Shown here in pieces: positions 1 to 11,537 of a DNA stretch of 64,000 nucleotides (the stretch's first letter is position 1; each line of letters begins with the position of its first letter). A program made the translations under genes and the position numbers. Origin of the DNA: Garcia nutans (Eukaryota; Streptophyta; Magnoliopsida; Malpighiales; Euphorbiaceae); assembly GCA_947685225.1 (NCBI GenBank), contig CANTUV010000004.1:12307001-12371000 (forward strand). The letters run 5' to 3'. Below the pieces are notes generated by a model that worked only from the letters and a program-made list of their open reading frames with translations, was not told the DNA's origin and did not search any database.

Positions 1-102
1 AAAATTTAGTAAACTGGTTTGTGACATTTTTGTACCGTCTATGCATATTTTACATATACTGGAAATATGTATTGTACGTATATAGGGTATAAGAGTATTA
101 CA
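1..102 (+). mobile_element. 3' end of a family 2 (chromovirus-like gypsy) LTR
   Basis: The sequence matches the last ~100 bases of the other plus-oriented family 2 LTRs: a TTTGTGACATTTTTGTACCG stretch, then a GTACGTATATAGGGTATAAG stretch, ending TATTACA at 102. The body of the LTR lies outside the window. No tRNA-iMet primer site follows, so this is a solo LTR end or the 3' LTR of an element. Confidence 0.75.
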
Positions 103-414
103 TTTCATATCATAATTTAATAAATGTAACTCTAGAATCATAAAGGCATTTTCATGAATTTCTATCACTTTAGGATTTTTGTTTCGAAAATATAATTTCG
201 TCAAAACCTGGATCAAATTTTTAACTTTTAAGCTTATCTTACCCTACTTTCTTACTTATTTCAAATGTCCAAGTCACTCTTATCATTGTACACAATCCAT
301 TATGAATATTTAATAGAGAATCAATATTTAAATTTTCAAACATTACAGCTACTGCATTACAACTATTGCAATACCCCAATTTTGTTAACCTACTCATAAA
401 AGTTGATAGGAAGG
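103..414. other. Unassigned AT-rich spacer
   Basis: About 310 bases between the LTR tail and the next LTR. No coding, RNA-gene or repeat feature was recognised, and it resembles no other stretch of the window. It could be genuine flanking DNA or an old element remnant. Confidence 0.4.
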
Positions 415-1339
415 TGTGAGCGGGGATTTTCTCTCCCACTCCCGGTGGAATAGTTCTTACAACTTTGGCACTGTTAGGCTCAGGGCCTTAGAGAACATGA
501 GCCTAAACTTGAAGAAAATGGAGTCGCCATCCAGACGGGCTGGGAAAAAAAGGGGTGGATGACTCGATTCCTAATGAATCCCCAACCTCCTATTGGGTTC
601 GGAAAGTTGGGTATGCGTGGGAAAGGTGAAAAATGGCCCAGCACCCCTACAGTGTCCAGTTCATTGGAACCAACCTCCTTTTTAGGTCTTAATATTTTAA
701 AATTCTTAAATATAATGATATTATCCAAACTACATGCAACCATAAGAATAAACAAATACTTTATTAAAAATCATAGCAATGTTCAAACAAAAAAAATAAA
801 TGGACACCCATTCGAGGATGGAAACATGTCCTTACATTGTCCAATGTCTAAAACTAAATAGGACACCCACCAAAAGGTGAAAATGTGTCCTTTACATTTA
901 TCCTGAAATATGAAAATAATAAAATTACATGAAGATTAATTAATGAGGTGCCCAATTATGGAAACATACCTCTTATAATTTTAATAAATAAATAATAATA
1001 AAGAAACTATTCATCCATGATAAATTAAATAAATCAAACATCAAAAGTAAATAAATTGATCACCAAAACATATAAACTACATAACCAAATCCAAAATTAA
1101 TAAATCAATAAATGTATAAGCTTAGGGTTCACATCTTAAATTAGGGTTTCTTGAATTTTAATATCTAAATTAGGGTTTTAAATAAAGGAAGTTAAACACA
1201 AAGACTTATAATATACAAATAAATATTGACCCCTTTGACGAGCCCATCTGGAAGTCTCGCTATTGAAAATTGAGATTTTAGGGTTTTCAAATTCTATTAT
1301 TAAAGTGATATCTAAGGGTAAAAAAATTAAAGGTCTACA
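415..1339 (-). repeat. 3' LTR of copy A (type I LTR, shortened)
   Basis: On the plus strand it begins TGTGAGCGGGG and ends AAAGGTCTACA, the termini of this LTR family. It shares the conserved U5-side block (CCGGTGGAATAGTTCTTAC, GGCTCAGGGCCTTAGAG) but is only ~925 bases against ~2.2 kb elsewhere. The segment that should hold the TATA box and GC-rich block is missing. Near 1230-1300 it resembles the copy B LTR (23432-25080) rather than the other LTRs, which defines a type I LTR subfamily. Confidence 0.8.
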
Positions 1340-1354
1340 GTTTGCCCCCCTACT
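1340..1354 (-). promoter_or_regulatory. Polypurine tract of copy A
   Basis: On the minus strand AGTAGGGGGGCAAAC lies immediately upstream of the LTR start TGTAGACC. This is the expected position and composition of the plus-strand primer tract of an LTR retrotransposon. Copy G has the equivalent tract at 27907-27919. Confidence 0.7.
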
Positions 1355-1404
1355 TGAGTGATCTGAGACTACAACAAAAGAGAGCAAAAAGCAATGTAAT
1401 TTTT

Positions 1405-3151
1405 GAATGGGTTCAGAGTCATACTGGATTCTGTAACCAAGCTTGGTTTGAGTTTTGGACTAAAAAATAATTTGGGTTCTGGACCCGTGGTGAGTTCTGG
1501 ACTTAAAAAAATTTGGGTTCTGGACCCGAGGCAAGTTCTGGACTTAAGAAATAATTTAGGTTCTGGACCGAAAAATAATTTGGGTTCTGGACCCAAGATA
1601 AGTTCTGGAGTTAAGAAATAATTTGGGTTCTGAACCTGAGGTAAGTTCCAGACTTAAGAAATAATTTGGGTTCTAGACCCGAGATAAGTTATAGACTTAA
1701 GAAATAATTTGGGTTTAGACCCGAGATAAGTTTTGAATTTAAAAGTGTTTGGGTTCTGGATCCGGTGGTGAGTTCTGGACTTTAAAAATAATTTGGGTTC
1801 TGGACCAGGGATAAGTTTTGGACTTAAGAAATAATTTGGTTTCTAGACAAGAGATAAGTTCTAGACTTAAAAATGATTAAGCTCTAGACACGGGGTAAGT
1901 TCTGGACTTTAAAAATAATTTGAGTTCTGGATCCGAGATAAGTTCTAGACTTTAAAAATAATTTGGGTTCTGGACCCGGAGTAAGTTATGGACTTAAGAA
2001 ATAATTTGGGTTTTGGACCCGAGATAAGTTCTGGACTTAAAAATAATTTAGGTTCTAGACCCGAGATAAGTTCTGAACTTAAAAATGATTTGGGTTCTAG
2101 ACCCGGTGGTGAGTTCTTGACTTTAAAAATAATTTGAGTTTTGGAGCTGGGATAACTTCTGGACTTAAGAAATAATTTAGGTTCTGGACCCGAGATAAGT
2201 TCTTGACTTAAAAAATAATTGAGTTCTGGACACGGGGTAAGTTCTGGACGTTAAAAATAATTTGAGTTCTAGACTCGAGGTAAGTTATGGACTTTAAAAA
2301 TAATTTGGGTTCTAAACCCGAGGTAAGTTTTGGAATTAAAAATAATTTGAGTTCTAGACTCGAGATAAATTCCGGTCTTAAAAATAATTTGAGTTATGGA
2401 CTCGAAATAAGTTCTGAACTTAAAAGTGATTTGGGTTCTAGACTCGGTGGTGAGTTCTGGACTTTTAAAGTAATTTGGGTTCTGGACCCTGGATAAATTC
2501 TAGACTTAAGAAATAATTTGGGTTTCGTATCCAAGATAAGTTTTGGACTTAAAAAACAATTGAGTTCTGGACTTTAAAAATAATTTGAGTTCTAGACCTG
2601 AGGTAAGTTCTGGACTTTAAAATAATTTAAGTTCTGGACCCGGGGTAAGTTCTGGACTTAAGAAATAATTTGAGTTCTGGACTTAAAAATAATTTGTGTT
2701 CTGGACCCGGGATAAGTTCTGAACTTAAAAGTGATTTGGGTTCTAAACCCGGTGGTGAGTTCTGAACTTTAAAAATAATTTGGGTTCTGAACACGGGATA
2801 AGTTCTGGACTTAAGAAATAATTTGGATTTTAGACCCGAGATAAGTTTTGGACTTAAAAAATAATTGAGTTCTGGACACGGGTAAGTTCTGGACTTTAAA
2901 AATAATTTGAGTTCTGGACCCGAGGTAAGTTCTGAACTTTAAAAATAATTTGGGTTCTGGACCCGGCATAAGTTATGGACTGAAGAAATAATTTGGGTTC
3001 TGGACCCGAGATAAGTTCTTAACTTAAAAATAATTTGGGTTCTGGACCCGAGATAAGTTCTGAACTTAAAAGTGATTTAGATTCTGGACCCGATGGTGAG
3101 TTTTAGGGTGACTTCTTGACTAAAAAATGATTTGGTTTCTGGACCCGGTGG
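1405..3151 (-). repeat. Tandem array (~42-bp unit) in the 3' untranslated region of copy A
   Basis: Roughly forty degenerate units built from GGTTCTGGACCCGAGATAAG followed by TTCTGGACTTAAAAATAATT. Units vary by substitutions and small indels; many carry GGTGGTGAG in place of GAGATAAG. The array lies between the non-coding internal region and the 3' LTR. Ogre-type elements are known to carry variable arrays in this position. Open frames reading through it are by-products. Confidence 0.9.
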
Positions 3152-5453
3152 CTGCAAAAGATAATTGTAGTTAGTAGGATATTAATAAAAAATCTGCAAA
3201 AAATTTAGCTATTTTTTAGCTGGCCTTCTTATCTTCTCTTTGCCCCCTGCGTGGCAAAATATTTGAAAGTGAGTTTGAAAATATTTTGTATATGCATAAA
3301 CTCTAAAATTAAAATGGAGAGTCTTTGCCTCGTGTGTAGGCTCAAACTAATGATTTTTCTCATGCAGGCTCTGATTGATGTTTGTATTTTGTGTGGTTCT
3401 TTGTATAAGCATGCATCTCTTCTTTCTTTTGCGGAATGACTCGAGCTTCCTCAAGCAATGGACCCTCCATGCCCCCTGATTCCATATCTTCTTCATGTTT
3501 GCTTCATAGAGTATTGTTGTTTACTTTTGACAAAGAAAAATGCAGTGTGGTATGATCATGTATGCATGATATGCATGAGTAATACTTACAGTGGTTCCAT
3601 CAACTCACAGACCGAGGTGATCAGCTGAAGTGTTCTCATCGACTCCTTCCAGATGGTCATTCAGGTCTTTCTTTGGAATGACAGAATGCTTCACATTTAT
3701 GGCTTTTATCTTTAAGATGTTGAGAACATGAGTGGTGAGGCCCAAGCAGCATAGATACATCCACAACCTAGTTAATAATCATTTACTTTGCCCAATGTGT
3801 CCTTCGAGGTTTGACTATTCAACATATTTCCCTTAACTTAAAGGTTTTTATAACAAGAAAATAGTTTTTTAAAATCAAATGTTGACTTTGTCAAATCAAT
3901 GTCATTGTATCTCATGACTCAATTTTCAGAATTAACATATCTATAACATGACATCCCTAGTTACCAAGCTAAACTCAGAAATCATTTATATTTAATCAAG
4001 AACTGTTGCACTTCAGATAGACACATACACATTACTTGGCGTAAGGTCTCATTGAGTTTGAATATTGTCTATCTCATATCTATGCTTATCCAAACTATCT
4101 CCACTAATAGACTCTACCTACTAAGAGAGATCAATAGGTCTTTGATAGGCTTGGAATGGGGCCTATAAGGGACACGGGTTAAATGAAGGCCTTTTGTAAG
4201 TTGGAGCCATTGTGACACTATGGCCAAACCCTCACACTATGATTTTCTGTTGGAGCCATAGGCGGTTGGAAACATGAAAAGATAGAGTTTTGAACATTCT
4301 TCTTTCTTTTTAACTTTAATCTAGATCTTGATTGGGATAGTCTTTGCCTTTACAAAAGGTTTGGTACCCATATTCATCATCATTTTTTTTCTTTTTCCTT
4401 TTCTTTCTCTTTCTTTTCCTTACTCTTTCCTTTTTTTGAGTATTTTATCATTTTGTCCTTCTTTCCTGTAGGGCCGTCAAGAACTGGATGACCTTTCTTC
4501 TATCTCTCTAATTTTGATTGAATCTTTGGTTGAGTTAGACTAATTCAAGTCAAACTGTCCTTATGGAAGTCTTTTACTGCTTCACGTAAAAGAGAACTTG
4601 GTTGGCTTTCTGAACCGTTTTGGATTTTATTTTTTATTTTTTTCTTTTTCTTTCTTCTTTTTTTTATTTTTTTTATTTTTTTCTTCTTCTTTTTTTGATC
4701 TTAACTCCAAAAGAGTTGTCTTATTCGTACCAACTTGTATTTCTAGTAATGGATGAGTGGAGTGGAATTAATCTACTTTAGTCCTGCCTTTATCTATGAT
4801 ATTTGGTCTAATTCAGGTGAATTTCAACTACCCTTATGGTTTTCATAACGTCAACTATCCTCATGGTCTTGACTATTCATTCCATTCTTTGATCTTCTTG
4901 CCTCTTCACCTTAGTGATCATAAGACTTGTCAAAGTATCACAACAGCTCAGGGTAGGTTGTTGGGGTTTGTAAGCCAATGAAAAGAAAGCTAAAATTTCA
5001 TGAAGGCTCAAAGGGATAACTAGGGATTGATATTTAATTGGGTGGATACTAGTTGTTGGCTAACCAAATAATGCCTATATCATCTATCTCTTAAATAAAC
5101 AAAGTTTACGTTTGCCTCGAAAGTCCATCAAAGCATGTTCTAAGATTGACTAGGACCTAGACAAAGGTCATTATGCAGAAGCCCTCTCTAAGTAAGCATA
5201 CACAACTCAATGCTATAGAATAATTCCCTCACCTAGTAAAGTCATTTAAATCATGATGCATAGATACGCTAATTTATAAATATCAAGTTAAATTCATCAT
5301 CAGTTGAGCACCAAAATAAACAAAGTCCAACAAAAATTTTGAAGAAAGTATTTAGTCAAACAACTTTAAATTTGAAAAAAATGATTGTTCCATAAAACAC
5401 CGAATAAAGAAAATAAAATATAAAAAAAAATAAGCCAAGGGAAGTTTGTTGAG
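3152..5453 (-). other. Non-coding internal region of copy A
   Basis: About 2.3 kb without a credible gene. It is homologous to internal segments of copies B, C, D and G. Landmarks are a conserved block near 3240-3330, a polypyrimidine tract (plus strand) at 4381-4440, a second at 4620-4700, and two units of a 27-bp repeat at about 4825-4875. In autonomous relatives pol would occupy this side of gag; here none is seen. Confidence 0.65.
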
Positions 5454-7149
5454 TTAAGCTTCTTCTCCTTTCACATCTTCAATATTCCCATCTTGAAAGG
5501 AAGATAAGACAAGATCTTCCTCCAATCCTCCTCCTACCATGAAAGTTGCTGGTGGTGGAACTCTGTTGAACCTAGGCAAAGGATTACTTTTGGTATTGGG
5601 CCTATCTGGCTCGGGTAGCTTACCACTATTAATGAAATCTTGGATCTCGTGTCTTAAACGAGCATATTTATCCATCTCATGCCCTTGCATTTGATAAAAT
5701 TGACAGAAGGCCTCGGCATTAAAATTTGGTGGCAGAGGATTATCTAGCGGTCGAGGAGGCAATGGTTGTAACAACCCCATCTTCTGTAGCTTGTTGAAAA
5801 TGCAAGATAGAGGTTTCTCCAATTTTGAGAACTATCATTTTTTTCTTGACCAGTCACATTGACATCAACTTCTTTTTGCGTGCTTTGATTGCCCAACTGG
5901 TAGTTTCCTTTCTCATTCCTTTTTCCCGAAAAGTGGTTCTTCTCCCTTTCCCATTCTTCAATTTGCAAGCCAGCTTGCAAAAGGTCTTTGAAGTCCCTTA
6001 TAAGGGTGTGAGACATCCTTTCATGGAGATTGGGCAATGCCTCTCACGATCATTCATATTTGATCATATTCATTGGGCCTCTTCTTGAGCAAAGCAACCT
6101 TATTGCTCCATCTTTTCACATAGTCCACAAAATTATAATTTGGCCTTTGTCTAATGGACTCAATTTCCATTAAGGTAACTTCCAGCTCGACATTGTACCC
6201 ATATTATTGAATGAAAGCCTTGTATAACAAATCCCAATCTCTTTGGGTACTTTCTTCTAAGGTATTGAACCAATTTTGGATAGCAGGGTCTAATGAGAGC
6301 ATGAAGTACCTTAAAGTTTGGGCCTTAGTAGCTCTAGCAGACTGCATGGCGGTGATGTACTGCTTAACAAGCAAGTGTGGATTTTTTGTACCATTGTACC
6401 TAGCAAAAGAAGGCATCTTGAAGTTATAAGGGACCTCCTCATCTTGTTCAAACAGTTTGTCAATCTCGGACATCTCCTCAGTTTTCAACTTCTTTTCAAA
6501 CTTCTTTTCCAGGTCAATAATCAACTTCTCAACATCTGAAGTTTCTTTTTTTTTTCCACAGTTGCTCTTTCAACAACCTTCGGTTCCTTCTTCTTTTTTA
6601 GAGGATCTTGGAAGTATTAAGCCTAGTCATCATCATCATCAACGACCACCTTGTCATCATCAAAAGCCACTTCACCAACTTTAGCCTTTCCTTTGTCCTT
6701 TGGCTTCTTGGTGCTAGCAGATGCTTCGACATTGTTCCCTAAAATTGAAGCCAATTGGTTCTTCATGGTCTCAGCTAGCATCTCCTTTAGTTCTTCTATT
6801 TTACAATTGCGGGCATCGTCCACCTTTCTTTGAATTTGTTCGGGCTCCATTGCTTTTGGTGAAAAAGTGATTGAGTCGTTGCTAGATTCTTTGTCTCCAG
6901 AATAGGTCGGATTGTTGTAAGCTTTTGACCTGTCGTAATCCAGGGCTGTGAGCCACAGAGGATCAATGATATGAGATGCAAGTGTATGTATGCATGTATG
7001 CACAAACAATAGGCAAAGATAAGTAGAACGTCCTTTCCAACCTTATAACTTACACACACGAATGGCGAGCCTCTTTTCCTAGGTATATGGTTAACAAAAA
7101 TACCAACATGGGATATTTTATTTTCAAAAAGTGCCCTCGGACGGTTCAA
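5454..7149 (-). pseudogene. gag: gag pseudogene of copy A (capsid-containing type)
   Basis: Structural Gag of the Ogre/Tat-like family, which would form cytoplasmic particles around the element RNA. Fragments run right to left in several frames. 7009-6623 holds the N-terminal helix region and an aspartate-rich tract. 6524-6204 holds the capsid portion (RYNGTKNPHLLVKQYI, WDLLYKAFIQ). 6037-5744 holds LIRDFKDLLQAGLQIEEWER. 5822-5454 holds the C-terminal knuckle region. Frameshifts separate them. In the knuckle (FCQFYQMQGHEMDKY) one His and the last Cys of the C-x2-H-x4-H-x4-C pattern are both Tyr, so zinc binding would be lost. The open copy is at 52178-53734. Family assignment rests on motif layout, not a search. 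Confidence 0.75.
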
Positions 7150-7998
7150 CCAATAGTTATATTTTCAAAAATGGAAATCAGTTCATGATAATTCCCATTA
7201 ATTAGGTTTTAATCTATTCAACCAAATATAGTAGCTTTTATGCTATATTTGATTAAAACTAAATTAAGAGGTTTATTATAAATAGATTTCTCACTTGAAA
7301 AAGTAGCTAATGATTCATGCCAAAACTAAGTCCGTGGTTAATAATTCTTAATATAAACTAGGCTCACAATTGATTTTTGGTATTTCGTAATTGACCTAAA
7401 TAATTTGCATGCTCTTTGTAAGAAAAGGTTAGATGAAATGAAAAAATAGTTTTGTTTGAAAAAACCCATTGTAAAATGATATTTAGTAAAAAAAATATTT
7501 TTTGACTTTTTGAGTCATGAGAAAAGAATTTTTGATTTGTTTTTAGAAAATTTTTATGTCCAAAGACCATCTTAAAAAGTTTTGAAAATAGCTTTGGTCT
7601 TTTGGATTTAGAGAAAAATATTATTTTGAGCTTACAATGTACTGAGGTCATATTAGAAAAAGAATAAACCAAATAAGCTATGATTTAAGCCAAGATAAAT
7701 TAACCATAGTCAAATAACAAGCATTTGGGGTAAAACCTAAGGAAAGTAACTAGGCTAATTACATGAGCTTTAGTCTTTAGGTTGAAAGGCTTAGGTTCCC
7801 ATAGTAAGTATATACCTAAAACGTACAAGGCTATGAGTGGTTATGCCATGCTCGATCTCCATACCTTGAGTGAAAGTATGGTATCCCTTACATAACACAA
7901 CAAGGATAACACGGGTGTCTTCTAAATGATGCAATGGATAATACCATGATAAGAAAGAATAGAATAATAAAAAGACCAACTGAATCAACTTCTCTTAA
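7150..7998 (-). other. 5' leader of copy A
   Basis: Non-coding leader between the primer site and gag. It is homologous to 51181-52177, 34740-35721, 22560-23413 and 42719-43329 plus 45207-45454. No independent gene is seen. Confidence 0.65.
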
Positions 7999-8015
7999 CC
8001 CTAGTGGAGATTCCA
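7999..8015 (-). promoter_or_regulatory. Primer-binding site of copy A, degenerate
   Basis: On the minus strand it reads TGGAATCTCCACTAGGG, next to the LTR end. It is a mutated form of TGGCGACTCCACTGGGG seen intact at 51164-51180. Confidence 0.65.
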
Positions 8016-8016
8016 T

Positions 8017-8281
8017 TGTGAGAGGGATTTTTGTCCCCACTCCTGGTGGAATAGTTCTTGCGACTTCGGCACTTTTAGGCTCAGGGCCTTAGGGAACACG
8101 GGCCTAAGCCCTAAAAAAATGGAGTCGCCACCCGGACGGACTGGGAAAAAAAAGGGGTGGATGACTTGATTCTTAAGAAATCCCCAACCCCCTAATGGGT
8201 TCAGAAAGTTGGGTGCAAGTTGAGAAGGTGAGAAACGGCCCAGCACCCCCCACAACGCCCGGTTCATAGGAATCAGCCTCC
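8017..8281 (-). repeat. Truncated family 1 LTR shared by copies A and B
   Basis: It starts TGTGAGAGGG and follows the U5-side block of the family up to GGAATCAGCCTCC, then switches abruptly to tandem repeats. It acts as the 5' LTR remnant of copy A. The sequence to its right is 3'-untranslated array of copy B, so the same fragment also occupies the 3' LTR position of B. Confidence 0.75.
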
Positions 8282-8490
8282 GAGACTAAATTTGATTTGG
8301 GTACTTACACCCCAGATTGGATACTTGGACCTGAGACTGAATTTGATTTGGGTACTTGGACCCGAGACTGGTTACTTGGACCTGCAACTGGGTACTTAGA
8401 CCCGAGAATGAATTTTTTTAGGTACTTGGACCCAAAACTGGATTTGATTTGGGCACTTGGACCCAAAACTGAGAAGTTGGACCCGATATA
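8282..8490 (-). repeat. Short tandem array in the 3' untranslated region of copy B
   Basis: About seven degenerate 20-31 bp units with the core GGTACTTGGACCCGAGACTG. This is the same unit type as 37970-38625 and, inverted, 27284-27832. Confidence 0.85.
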
Positions 8491-9102
8491 CTTGTAAAAA
8501 TTTAATTATAGTTAGAAAAATATTTTGCAAAAGATTTAGCTGTTTTTTTATCATACCTATTTGATCTTGCCCCTTGCATAACAAAATATTGAAAGTGAGT
8601 CTAAAAATATTTTGTACGTACATAAACTCAAAAAATTGAAAGGAGAAACTTTGCCCCCTGTGTAGGCCCAAACCAATAATTTTCCCATACAGGTTCTGAT
8701 TGATGTTTGTGTTGTCTAGTTCTTCGCACAAGCATGCATTTCTTCTTTTGTAAAATGACTGGAGCTTCCTCAAGCAATGAGCCTTCAATGCCCCGTAATT
8801 CAATATCTGCTTCATGGTTGCTTCATAGAATGTTGATGTGTACTTTTGACAAAGAAAAATGTAGTGTGATATGCTCATGTATGCATGATATGCATGATTA
8901 ATGCTTACAGTGGTTCCATTGACTCACAGACTAAGGTGATTAGTTGAATTATTCTCACTGACTCCTTCCAAATGCTCGTTCAAGTCTTGCATTGGAATGG
9001 TAGAAGGCTTTGCATTTATGGCTTCTATCTTCAAGATGTTGAAAACATGAGCAGTGGAGACCCCAAGTAGCAGAGTCAGAGATACATCCATTTAAAACTA
9101 TG
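8491..9102 (-). other. Non-coding internal segment of copy B
   Basis: Homologous to about 3180-3770 (copy A) and 39140-39715 (copy C). It continues at 16525 after the nested LTRs. No gene is seen. Confidence 0.6.
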
Positions 9103-9107
9103 ATTCA
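9103..9107. repeat. Target-site duplication ATTCA, left copy
   Basis: ATTCA directly precedes LTR1 (TGTAATACCCC at 9108) and is repeated at 16525-16529 right after LTR1 ends at 16524. The flanking copy B sequence is continuous across the insertion when compared with 39690-39730. Confidence 0.85.
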
Positions 9108-9228
9108 TGTAATACCCCTAATTTTTTAATATTAAATAAAATAAATTAAAGTTAAATTGGATAAATTAAATAAATGATTTAAATGAAATGAAAGGATATT
9201 AAATGATTTAGTATAAAGTATATTTGAA

Positions 9229-9250
9229 ATATATATATATATATATATAT
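9229..9250. repeat. (AT)n microsatellite
   Basis: An uninterrupted AT dinucleotide run inside LTR1, at roughly the place where other family 2 LTRs carry the 38-bp hairpin. Confidence 0.8.
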
Positions 9251-9339
9251 TCGAAGTAAATATGATATATATATAAGATATATAAATATATTCAAGATAT
9301 ACATTACATATATATATTGTATAATTAAGTGTATAGTAA

Positions 9340-9340
9340 A

Positions 9341-9403
<63 letters not shown>
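9340..9403. repeat. (ATT)n microsatellite
   Basis: About twenty-one uninterrupted ATT units inside LTR1, absent from the other family 2 LTRs. Confidence 0.95.
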
Positions 9404-9406
<3 letters not shown>

Positions 9407-9849
9407 GATAAGGATGAAAGAAAAGAGAAGAGTCTTTTCTTTTCTTCCTTCTTCTTTAATTAGAGCTTGAGAGAGAGAGAGTCTAGAGGAGAGTTCTTCT
9501 TCTATATACCAATTTTATAAGAGATTTCAAGGATTCAAGTGAAGATTTTGAGGATTCTTCATCAATTGGTAAGTTCTTTTGCAAGTTTCTTTGGAATTCT
9601 ATGGAAGAACATGATATTTGGATTTTTGGGGATTTTATATTAGCATGTTTTAATGGTTTATTTGGATATGTATGAAGATGTTGTGAGCAGCTAATGATAA
9701 TATTTTTGATATGTTGGAGTTATATAAGTGTTGAATTTATGGGTGAATTATGGATATGAACTAAGATGATGATTAAGGGTGTTGTAGTGTTGAGTTTGGA
9801 ATGTTTGTGTTTATATGGTTGAGAGTTTGGAATGTAGGATTTTTTTTCC

Positions 9850-10135
9850 TGACACGGTCAGTGACATGTCCATGTCATTAGGAGTGTCAAAGGTGCTGAG
9901 TTCAACATTAATGACATGACCATTAATATGGCCATGTCCCTGAGCATGTCGTAGCTTCTATAAGGCAAAATAATTGGCATGGCCATGAATACACCCCTGT
10001 TATTGGGCATGTCAAAGTTTCTATGAGGCAGAATGAATGACACGGGCAGTGACACGCCCATGACATTGGATGTGTCAAAGCTTCTGTGTGATTGGGTTAG
10101 TGACATGGTCAATAACACGCCCGTGTTGTTGGGCG
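9850..10135 (+). repeat. Repeats of CACG...CGTG palindromes within LTR1
   Basis: Four to five degenerate units of about 60-70 bp containing GTGACACGCCCATG-like half-sites and ending in CGTGTCAAAGCTTCTGTG. The same block occurs in LTR2 (14650-15010), at 33080-33375, and as GCCACGACCGTGGCA-like palindromes at 55438-55560 and 62700-62945. Confidence 0.7.
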
Positions 10136-11537
10136 TGTCACTTGAGAATAACTCTTTTTTTTATTTTTCATTTGTAATTCCTATTTAAATGATTTGATGT
10201 TGAGAATGCCTTAGAATTTGATATTAAATGGTTGTTTATGATAACATTTGGTATAGGCATTGAGAGAGAGTATTTTGCTCAACCCTAGTGTTGAAGGGCA
10301 ACTTGGAAGAGAAGGTTAGATAAAGTTTTAAAGCATGTTCTGGAGTGTTTCCTAAGTTATGTACTAACTCTTAACAAATGGAATGTGATTTTATTGCATT
10401 TGGCCTAACACATTTTGGATGGAAAATATGTTAAGCTACTTGATACATTATGTACTCATGAACATGATGCTAAAACAAGTGAATTGTTATGTATGCATTA
10501 TTATACATTGTGAAAAGCCATTGTTAATGGCTAGATTGAATAGAATGTGAAATATATGAATTATGTGAAAATGACTCAAAATGTTTGAGTAATATGGTTT
10601 CATTATGAAATATCCTATGATGAGGATGAAATGTTGAAAAGAAATAACATTGATATGAATGAGAAAATGGGAAAAATGAGAAAGGAATTGAGAATGGAAT
10701 ATGTGAATTAATTGTGTGCCTAGTATGTTATTCAATTTTCAGAGTTTTATGTTTGGCGGCATGTCTATATTTGCCTTTGGGGCTAGATGCTTGGTGTCAC
10801 TGTAAAAATGTTTTTGAGGTGAAAAGACCATGTCGTAAGCCTCAGAAATAAGTCCTTGAAGCTGGGCTGGGTGAAAAGACCAGGTAATAAGCCTAGACCT
10901 AGTTGGACTGTTGAATTGATATTTTACCTTCGGGGCTAGACACATGGTGTAATTATGGACCAAAATGGTAACTCTAAGATTTGAATGATGAATTAGTTGT
11001 TTGGGCCCATGATTGTATATGTGTTGATGTGAATTATTAAGTAATGCAAGCATATATCCAAAAGTGGTCGTGAATATCATGTGATGACATAGTATATGAA
11101 CATTCTGCATTGGCATTTTATTTGAATTTAATTTTTATCAAAGTTTGTGCCACTAGGCTTCAGCTTAGCGCAATTGTAATTCATCACGCAGGTGACAGGG
11201 GTGATCCGGTAGAGCTAGGGTGTTCTACTAGACCAGATCAGGTCTAGGCTTTGTTGGTTGAGCTTGAAGCGTATTGCTACATTAAGAACATGGTCACTTT
11301 GCCATCATGTATAAATCTTATATTAAATTATATTTTAATATTATTGATAGTATGTAAGTATATATTGTAAATTATAAAGAGTATTTTAAATAAAGGAGTA
11401 ATGTAAGGTATCAAGTATTTCTGATATATATATATCTATATAAATACAAATGTTTTAAGTAATAAGGGAATATGGAAGTTTTTATTAAATCGGATTGTGA
11501 CATTTTTATACCGTATATGAGCATCTTATGTAATATC

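Larger units (their letters stand above)
415..8281 (-). mobile_element. Copy A: family 1 (Ogre/Tat-like) gag-only element, minus strand
   Basis: Reading right to left it has a truncated 5' LTR (8017-8281), primer site (7999-8015), leader, decayed gag (5454-7149), ~2.3 kb non-coding DNA, a tandem array (1405-3151), a short polypurine tract and a 3' LTR (415-1339). No protease, reverse transcriptase, RNase H or integrase remnant is visible. The outer end of the 5' LTR is lost, so a target duplication cannot be tested. It is a diverged, rearranged copy. Confidence 0.75.

Noticed and set aside
3251..3439. 62-residue plus frame, and a similar one at 39034-39240
   Set aside because: Antisense to the element in a conserved non-coding block; substitutions between copies do not respect codons.
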